This document shows, piece after piece, positions 7,594 through 12,045 of a stretch of DNA of 12,045 nt (the stretch's first letter is position 1; every line of letters begins with the position of its first letter). Source of the stretch: SAR324 cluster bacterium. GTDB lineage: Bacteria; SAR324; XYD2-FULL-50-16; HCM1. The notes below the pieces were generated by a model, which worked only from the letters and a program-made list of their open reading frames with translations, searched no databases and was not told where the DNA came from. The stretch lies in NCBI GenBank assembly GCA_002995645.1, contig PUHO01000010.1, positions 1-12,045 of the forward strand. The letters run 5' to 3'. The translations under genes were made by a program, and so were the position numbers.

Positions 7594-8088
7594 CTATCCT
7601 TGCTCTTGCGTTTCCTCTGCTTTTGCGTCAGCACCGGCATTTTCTTTAGCTGCTGCTGTTAGCTTAACTTGTAAAGTCGCTACTACTTGCGTATGTAGTT
7701 TAACAGAAAACGAATAGCTTCCTAGATCTTTAATAGGAGAAAAAGCAAGCAATTTACGATCTATTTCTATATTTCCTTTAAGTAATAAATCTCTTATATC
7801 ACGAGTAGTAACGGCACCGTGTAGCTTACCACTTTCGCCGGCTTCCACTTCCATAGTCCAAACTTGTGCTTCTAGTTGTTTCGCTAAAACTTGCGCATCG
7901 TTTATAGCAGCATCGCGTTTTTTTACTAACTGGCGAATCATAGCCGTAACAACGTTATTCGTTTTTCTTTCAATCACATAAGCATAGCCTTGTGGTACAA
8001 GGTAATTTCTTGCATAACCACGTTTTACTTCTATCTCATCTCCTAGCGATCCTAGTGCGGGAATATCTTGTCTTAATATAATCTTCAT
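7594..8088 (-). CDS. rplI: 50S ribosomal protein L9
   Basis: L9 binds 23S rRNA domain V near the L1 stalk and extends from the ribosome surface. The 164-residue product begins MKIILRQDIPALGSLGD and has the L9 signature EVKRGYARNYLVPQGYA near residues 20-36. A central helix follows, then the C-terminal domain with SGKLHGAVTTRDI near 86-98. It is somewhat longer than the usual 148-150 residues because of an Ala/Glu-rich acidic tail. The Shine-Dalgarno AGGAG (complement of 8095-8099) lies within the last codons of rpsR, and only one base separates the two genes, which suggests translational coupling. It is the last gene of the cluster before the terminator. Confidence 0.98.
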   Translation of the reverse strand: MKIILRQDIPALGSLGDEIEVKRGYARNYLVPQGYAYVIERKTNNVVTAMIRQLVKKRDAAINDAQVLAKQLEAQVWTMEVEAGESGKLHGAVTTRDIRDLLLKGNIEIDRKLLAFSPIKDLGSYSFSVKLHTQVVATLQVKLTAAAKENAGADAKAEETQEQG

Positions 8089-8089
8089 T

Positions 8090-8383
8090 CTATTCTCCTA
8101 CGGTTTCAACATTAGTCATATCTTGCTGAACGTATCCTTCTGAGAAAGAAAGTAAGCCAGCATGCCTTGCTTGTTTAATAGCGCTAGTCAATTTAGTTTG
8201 CGTTCTAGCACTAACACGTGAAATACGTCTTGGAATAATTTTTCCTTTTTGCGTTAAAAATAGTTTTAAAAATTCAACGTCTTTATAATCAATTTCAGTA
8301 ATACCGGCTCTCATTACAGGGCAACTTTGACGTTTTAAAAGTTCCATATATGCCGCTTTACTAACACGTTTTTTTGTTCCCAT
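8090..8383 (-). CDS. rpsR: 30S ribosomal protein S18
   Basis: S18 forms a heterodimer with S6 on the platform of the small subunit. The 97-residue product has the family core IDYKDVEFLKLFLTQKGKI followed by IPRRISRVSARTQTKL and the basic stretch SAIKQARHAGLL, all typical of S18, plus a short polar C-terminal extension. The start is supported by AGGAG (complement of 8391-8395), which lies within the end of rpsF; the gap to rpsF is 2 bases. A single-stranded DNA-binding protein gene (ssb), present between rpsF and rpsR in many bacteria, is absent here. Confidence 0.98.
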   Translation of the reverse strand: MGTKKRVSKAAYMELLKRQSCPVMRAGITEIDYKDVEFLKLFLTQKGKIIPRRISRVSARTQTKLTSAIKQARHAGLLSFSEGYVQQDMTNVETVGE

Positions 8384-8385
8384 TG

Positions 8386-8757
8386 TTATTCTCCTAAATT
8401 TTCTATTAGTTCTGCATTTTTCTTTGGATTTTCTTTTAATTCTTGATACGTTTGTCTTGCTTTAGTAACGTCGTCAACTGAAACAAGAAACATTTTTAGA
8501 ATCTGATCATTATATCCAGTTTGTCTATACAATTCTTTAATAGAATCGCCGTTCGCTTCTACATGAATAAGGTGAAAAATACCATACGTTTGGTCTGCAA
8601 TTTCATAAGCTATTTTTCTTCTTCCCCACACGTCGGCATATAGTATTTTGCCGTCTTGCTCTTCTATATACTTATAGAAACTTTGCACTAAAGCCGTGCT
8701 TTCATCATCTGTCATTTTTGCTGACGTAACCATCAGCAATTCATATGTATTATTCAT
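8386..8757 (-). CDS. rpsF: 30S ribosomal protein S6
   Basis: S6 binds S18 and the central domain of 16S rRNA. The 123-residue product opens with YELLMVTSAKMTDDES, has the Trp-Gly-Arg-Arg-Lys-Ile-Ala-Tyr element (WGRRKIAYEI, about residues 44-53) and the GIFHLIHVEANGDSI strand characteristic of S6, then a Lys/Glu-rich tail. A good Shine-Dalgarno GAGGAA (complement of 8763-8768) stands five bases before the ATG at 8757. It follows ychF with 50 bases between, containing a hairpin, so it could be expressed from the upstream cluster or with a separate mRNA end. Confidence 0.97.
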   Translation of the reverse strand: MNNTYELLMVTSAKMTDDESTALVQSFYKYIEEQDGKILYADVWGRRKIAYEIADQTYGIFHLIHVEANGDSIKELYRQTGYNDQILKMFLVSVDDVTKARQTYQELKENPKKNAELIENLGE

Positions 8758-8779
8758 AATATTTCCTCTTGAGTTAATA

Positions 8780-8802
8780 GTCCTTCCTATGTTGGAAAGG
8801 AC
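8780..8802 (-). other. Hairpin in the ychF-rpsF spacer
   Basis: The stem GTCCTTCC pairs with GGAAAGGAC (one bulged A) around a short loop. On the transcribed minus strand it lies between the ychF stop and the rpsF ribosome binding site. No T-run follows, so a classical terminator is unlikely; it may be an mRNA processing or stability element. Confidence 0.4.
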
Positions 8803-8807
8803 AAGGA

Positions 8808-9899
8808 TTATACATTAAAACGAAAATGGACAATATCGCCATCTTGCATAATATAGTCTTTACCTTCTATGCGCAACTTGCCAAGCTCTTTAATTTTCGC
8901 CTCGCTTTTATGCGTAAGCAAGTCGTTTATATGATATACTTCAGCACGGATAAAACCCCTTTCTATATCAGAATGAATTTTACCTGCCGCTTGCGGAGCT
9001 TTGCTACCGCCTAAAACGTTCCAAGCTCGCACTTCTTTTGGACCGGCTGTAAAAAAAGAAATTTGCTCTAATAAGCGAAATCCTTCTTGTACAATCAAAT
9101 CAAGTCCGGTATCTTTAATACCTAAATCTTGTAAAAATTCTTCTCTTTCTTCTATTTCCATTTGTGACAATTCAGCTTCTAACTTAGCACAAATAGGAAG
9201 AGCGCGCACGTTTTGCTTTGCCGCTTGTTCTTGCACTGCTTGCATATATTGATTTGGCTTAGCTAAATTCTCTTCCGTTACGTTCATAACGTAAAAGAAA
9301 GGCTTGCCAGTCAATAAATTCAATACGTCTATTTCCAATCGTTCTTCTTCAGTTAAATCTAAAGAGCGAACGGCTTCCCCTTGCGTTAAGCCTTCTTTGA
9401 CTTTATTCCACAAAGGAATAGCTTCTTTACTTGCCTTATTGCCTTTAGCCTGTTTAGTCAGTCGATCTATATATTTTTCAACTTGTTCTAAATCGGCAAG
9501 AATCAATTCGGTTTCAATTAAGCTAATATCATGTAAAGGATCAACTTTATTTTCAACATGGATAATATTATCATCGTCAAAACAGCGAACAACATGAGCA
9601 ATCGCGTTTACACTACGAATATGCCCTAAAAATTGGTTGCCTAGTCCTTCGCCTTTAGAAGCGCCTTTAACTAAACCGGCAATGTCTACTATTTCCAGTA
9701 TATTAGGAATAATTTTTTCCGGATTAAAAAGAGCGGCAATTTGCTGCAATCTTTCTTCCGGCACAGACACAATAGCCGTATTAGGTTCAATCGTACAAAA
9801 CGGGTAGTTTTCCGCTTGTGCCGGCACAGCGGCAATCGCGTTGTATAACGTTGATTTCCCTATATTCGGGAGTCCTACAATACCAATATTTAATCCCAT
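8808..9899 (-). CDS. ychF: Ribosome-associated ATPase YchF/OLA1 (Obg-family)
   Basis: YchF is a translation-factor-class P-loop NTPase that binds ribosomes, prefers ATP to GTP and is linked to stress responses. The 363-residue length matches E. coli YchF. The P-loop GLPNIGKS is at residues 9-16, the G3 motif DIAGLVKGAS starts at 72, and the altered G4 motif NVTE (206-209) in place of NKxD explains the ATP preference in this family. A coiled-coil insertion spans about 120-190 and the C-terminal TGS domain ends with the near-invariant DGDIVHFRFNV. The start at 9899 gives the standard MGLNIGIVGLPN; no Shine-Dalgarno sequence is visible. It lies 39 bases after pth and upstream of rpsF. Confidence 0.98.
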   Translation of the reverse strand: MGLNIGIVGLPNIGKSTLYNAIAAVPAQAENYPFCTIEPNTAIVSVPEERLQQIAALFNPEKIIPNILEIVDIAGLVKGASKGEGLGNQFLGHIRSVNAIAHVVRCFDDDNIIHVENKVDPLHDISLIETELILADLEQVEKYIDRLTKQAKGNKASKEAIPLWNKVKEGLTQGEAVRSLDLTEEERLEIDVLNLLTGKPFFYVMNVTEENLAKPNQYMQAVQEQAAKQNVRALPICAKLEAELSQMEIEEREEFLQDLGIKDTGLDLIVQEGFRLLEQISFFTAGPKEVRAWNVLGGSKAPQAAGKIHSDIERGFIRAEVYHINDLLTHKSEAKIKELGKLRIEGKDYIMQDGDIVHFRFNV

Positions 9900-9938
9900 A
9901 ACTTAATTTTTATTTAAAATATAAAGTATAGTAAACGT

Positions 9939-10487
9939 TTAATTTTGAATTCGTATTGTTTTATTTTGCAAAAACATATCCAATATGGACACACTATTTT
10001 CCAACATCAAATCAATAGCTATTTGATTTTCTTGATTCGGTTTATTTAAAACATAATCAGAAACAGCTTGCTTGCCTTTTGGTCTACCAATGCCAAGTTT
10101 TAAACGAGCAAATTGAGACGAACCGCATTGTTCCATAATATTACGAATACCGTTATGCCCGCCATGTCCGCCGTTTTCGCGATATCTCATTTTACCAACA
10201 GGCAAATCAAGATCGTCGTAAACGACCAACATATCTTTAAGCTCTATTTTAAAAAAAGAAGTACAAGCAACAACAGATTGCCCGCTTAAATTCATAAACG
10301 TCAACGGTTTAAGCAAAATAAAATCTTGCCCGTTAAACTTAGATTTAACCATATCGGCTTTAAATTTTTCACGCCATAACGTTGCTTGCAAATGATTTGA
10401 AAGCAAATCAACAGCGCGAAAACCCATATTATGTAACGTATTAGCGTAAGCTTCCCCAGGGTTGCCTAAACCAACAATAAGTTTCAT
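9939..10487 (-). CDS. pth: Peptidyl-tRNA hydrolase
   Basis: Pth releases tRNA from peptidyl-tRNAs that drop off the ribosome. The 182-residue product is near the usual length (about 190) and has the conserved residues of the bacterial enzyme: N9 in GLGNPG, H19 in the TLHNMG motif (catalytic base), D91 in YDDLDLPVG, and N112 in GGHGGHNGI. These match E. coli N10, H20, D93 and N114. It lies 5 bases after rplY, a conserved bacterial pairing, and the spacer holds only a weak ribosome binding site, so translation may depend on coupling to rplY. Confidence 0.97.
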   Translation of the reverse strand: MKLIVGLGNPGEAYANTLHNMGFRAVDLLSNHLQATLWREKFKADMVKSKFNGQDFILLKPLTFMNLSGQSVVACTSFFKIELKDMLVVYDDLDLPVGKMRYRENGGHGGHNGIRNIMEQCGSSQFARLKLGIGRPKGKQAVSDYVLNKPNQENQIAIDLMLENSVSILDMFLQNKTIRIQN

Positions 10488-10492
10488 ACAGT

Positions 10493-11098
10493 TTATTCTT
10501 CTGTTTCTTCTATTGCTTCGTCGTCTTCCATAGCAGCACCTTTGCCTTTGCTACGTCCGCTTATAGTTAAAATAGTAAAATTTTCCCCTTTCGTTAGCAA
10601 TCTAACGCCTTCTGGCGCTGTAATGCTAGCTACTTTAATAGGCGCGCCAAAATCTAAATTAGCAGCGTCTATATGTAAAGCTTCCGGCAAATCTTTCACA
10701 CAAGCTTCTACAGGAATTTGACGGCGAATGATATTAATAATACCACCAAATTTCAAAGCCGGACAATTATCCGACGGAATAATAGCTAGTGAGGTTTTAA
10801 TTTTTGTATCCGGCGTTACTTCGCGAAAATCTATATGTAGTAATTTTCTTCCGTAAGGAGCTACCTGATAGTCTTGCACTATAACTTGTTTTTTTTCTTG
10901 CGTATTTTCAAATTCCAAATCAAAAACAACTGTTTTATCTTGGTTTGCAAGTAAAAAACGATACGCTTGATCTTCGCGCAATTCTACCATTTTAATGCCT
11001 TCTTTAGTCATAATAATGCCCGGCACTAAACCTTGTTGGCGAATCTGCCTTATATAGCTTTTTCCCGTTTTTTCTCGAGTTTGAACAGTAAGACCCAT
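10493..11098 (-). CDS. rplY: 50S ribosomal protein L25, long CTC/TL5 form
   Basis: L25 binds 5S rRNA in the large subunit. At 201 residues this is the long CTC (TL5-like) type, not the short 94-residue E. coli type. The N-terminal 5S-binding domain (about 1-92) includes RQIRQQGLVPGII and ends with the LLHIDF motif at 86-91. The C-terminal beta domain follows, with PVEACVKDLPEALHID, and the protein ends with an acidic tail rich in Glu and Asp. A strong Shine-Dalgarno AGGAAAGGA (complement of 11101-11109) precedes the ATG at 11098. It is the first gene of the minus-strand cluster and lies opposite lon. Confidence 0.97.
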   Translation of the reverse strand: MGLTVQTREKTGKSYIRQIRQQGLVPGIIMTKEGIKMVELREDQAYRFLLANQDKTVVFDLEFENTQEKKQVIVQDYQVAPYGRKLLHIDFREVTPDTKIKTSLAIIPSDNCPALKFGGIINIIRRQIPVEACVKDLPEALHIDAANLDFGAPIKVASITAPEGVRLLTKGENFTILTISGRSKGKGAAMEDDEAIEETEE

Positions 11099-11145
11099 TT
11101 TCCTTTCCTAATAAATGATTTAAGTCAATAAATAATCAATTTTTT

Positions 11146-11175
11146 ATATTAAAAGAATTTTATCGTTTTCGTCAA
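11146..11175 (-). promoter_or_regulatory. Candidate promoter for the rplY-pth-ychF-rpsF-rpsR-rplI cluster
   Basis: On the minus strand TTGACG (complement of 11170-11175) matches the -35 consensus at five of six bases. TAATAT (complement of 11146-11151) follows after 18 bases. It would begin transcription roughly 40 bases before the rplY start, leaving a short leader with the ribosome binding site. It is the best sigma-70-like match found upstream of the cluster. Confidence 0.45.
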
Positions 11176-11438
11176 GTTTATTTATACAAATTTATATATT
11201 CTTTTTTCAAGATACACTTATATCAATTTGCATTAACAAACTATACGTATAATATAATACATTTTTTCATAAAATACGAATCGCTCTATAAATATAGGAT
11301 ATTATTTTAACTATTGAATAAAAATTGCAATTCAGTTATATTTTTATTAACATGTGTTTTTGCTTTATGAAACAACGCAAAAATAATGTTACATTTGATA
11401 TATAATAAGGTGTATACCTTAAATTGCACTCTCAACTA

Positions 11439-11444
11439 TATAAT
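11439..11444 (+). promoter_or_regulatory. TATAAT box five bases before the lon start
   Basis: An exact TATAAT ends five bases before the lon ATG at 11450, and no Shine-Dalgarno sequence precedes that ATG. If used as a -10 element, transcription would start at or next to the A of the ATG, giving a leaderless mRNA. No good -35 is visible, and another TATAAT at 11401-11406 could be the real one. Confidence 0.3.
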
Positions 11445-11449
11445 TACCT

Positions 11450-12045
11450 ATGAGCAACGAAAACGATATTGATATTCAACCATTAGATAATGACTTCACT
11501 GAACAAGTGGATATTATTATTTCAGAAGAAAAAGGGGTTTTAGCTCAAAAAGAAGCTTTGCCGGAAATTTTGGGTGTAATTGCAGTACAACGCCGCCCTT
11601 TATTCCCTCATATGATTATTCCTTTAGTCATAGAAGGGACTATATACCAAGACACCTTAAAACACGCTATTAAGCACAATTCCGGGCATATTGGTATTTT
11701 TCTAGCTAAAGACACTTTTCAAGACGATAAACCGGAAGTGCACCACCTCTATCCTGTGGGAACGATTGCTAAAATCGCTAAAACTTTTAGCCAAGACGAC
11801 GATTCTTCTCAAGTATTATTAGACGTTATAGGACGTATTGAAATTAATAAAGTACTCTCTGACGTTTCGCCTATGGAAATCCAACCGCGTTACATTAGCG
11901 AAGAAGAAGAACACGCGAAAGCAAATAAAAAAGAAGTTAAAGCGTATTGCCGTGAAATTATTTCTAATTTAAAAGAATTAATTCGTTTAAATCCACTTTT
12001 AAAAGAAGAAGTAAGTCAATTTGTAAACCAAATATCTATTGAAGA
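11450..12045 (+). CDS. lon: ATP-dependent Lon protease, N-terminal part (cut by the window edge)
   Basis: Lon degrades misfolded and regulatory proteins in the cytoplasm; the visible 198 codons cover only the N-terminal substrate-binding (LAN/PUA-like) region. Residues 1-37 form a polar acidic extension. The Lon N-domain then begins with ILGVIAVQRRPLFPHMIIPL, corresponding to the usual LPLR..V.FP....PL pattern, and continues through HIGIFLAKD, VGTIAKIAK and VLLDVIGRIEI. The helical region with LKELIRLNPLLKEEV follows near the edge. The ATPase and Ser-Lys protease domains lie outside the window, so activity cannot be judged. The ATG at 11450 has no Shine-Dalgarno sequence. The RRPLFP wording and the N-terminal extension recall chlamydial and some deltaproteobacterial Lon proteins more than E. 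coli Lon. Confidence 0.9.
   Translation, partial: MSNENDIDIQPLDNDFTEQVDIIISEEKGVLAQKEALPEILGVIAVQRRPLFPHMIIPLVIEGTIYQDTLKHAIKHNSGHIGIFLAKDTFQDDKPEVHHLYPVGTIAKIAKTFSQDDDSSQVLLDVIGRIEINKVLSDVSPMEIQPRYISEEEEHAKANKKEVKAYCREIISNLKELIRLNPLLKEEVSQFVNQISIE

Larger units (their letters stand above)
11099..11449. other. Divergent AT-rich spacer between rplY and lon
   Basis: This 351-base spacer has no open frame of note. It holds the rplY leader and a candidate rplY promoter (11146-11175), several TATAAT-like boxes (11248, 11253, 11401, 11439) and the imperfect palindrome AAGGTGTATACCTT at 11407-11420 immediately after one TATAAT. No heat-shock sigma-32-type promoter or CIRCE element was recognised upstream of lon. 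Confidence 0.5.

Noticed and set aside
8758..8807. S6:S18 autoregulatory leader upstream of rpsF
   Set aside because: There is a hairpin, but I could not see the CCG-containing bulge typical of that leader; the stem alone is not enough.
8826..9597. Plus-strand open frames opposite ychF
   Set aside because: They are antisense to a conserved 363-residue YchF and show no recognisable protein features.

Overview
The window is AT-rich bacterial chromosome carrying housekeeping genes plus two patches of unusual tandem repetition. Shine-Dalgarno sequences, GatB (tRNA-dependent amidation), a proteobacterial-size PepN, a CTC-type L25 and a Lon protease with an acidic N-terminal extension point to a Gram-negative-type bacterium. 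The order rplY-pth-ychF-rpsF-rpsR-rplI and the chlamydia-like start of Lon recall the PVC group (Chlamydiae and relatives), and the low GC suggests a host-associated lifestyle. Both points are inference from memory of gene order and style, not from a search.

Left part (1-2086): no intact gene. About 350 bases of a 106-bp tandem repeat are followed by a degenerate array of roughly 95-114 bp units, with two longer units of about 300 bp. These repeats lie directly downstream of the DUF368/PopT gene (2087-3028, minus). Three places in the array still encode, in the same orientation, a recognisable copy of the PopT C-terminus (an FIVLG motif and flanks), and the unit boundary coincides with the popT stop codon. 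The array therefore looks like repeated duplication and decay of the 3' end of popT plus its downstream sequence.

Middle (3029-7593): a divergent spacer with an inverted repeat, then gatB (3186-4616) and pepN (4680-7292) on the plus strand. The 3' end of pepN is also tandemly repeated, three times at a 112-bp period, before a bidirectional terminator (7529-7566) that separates it from the convergent ribosomal cluster.

Right part (7594-12045): a minus-strand translation cluster transcribed in the order rplY, pth, ychF, rpsF, rpsR, rplI, probably from a promoter near 11146-11175. Most of its genes are tightly packed, with ribosome binding sites often lying inside the preceding gene. It encodes ribosomal proteins L25, S6, S18 and L9, peptidyl-tRNA hydrolase and the ribosome-associated ATPase YchF. 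Divergent from it, the first 198 codons of lon run off the right edge. GatB, PepN, Lon and the translation cluster together serve protein synthesis and turnover; PopT belongs to envelope lipid-carrier recycling. No RNA gene, insertion sequence, CRISPR array or phage gene was seen. No defence or biosynthetic system was recognised; the novelty here is the repeated gene-3'-end architecture.
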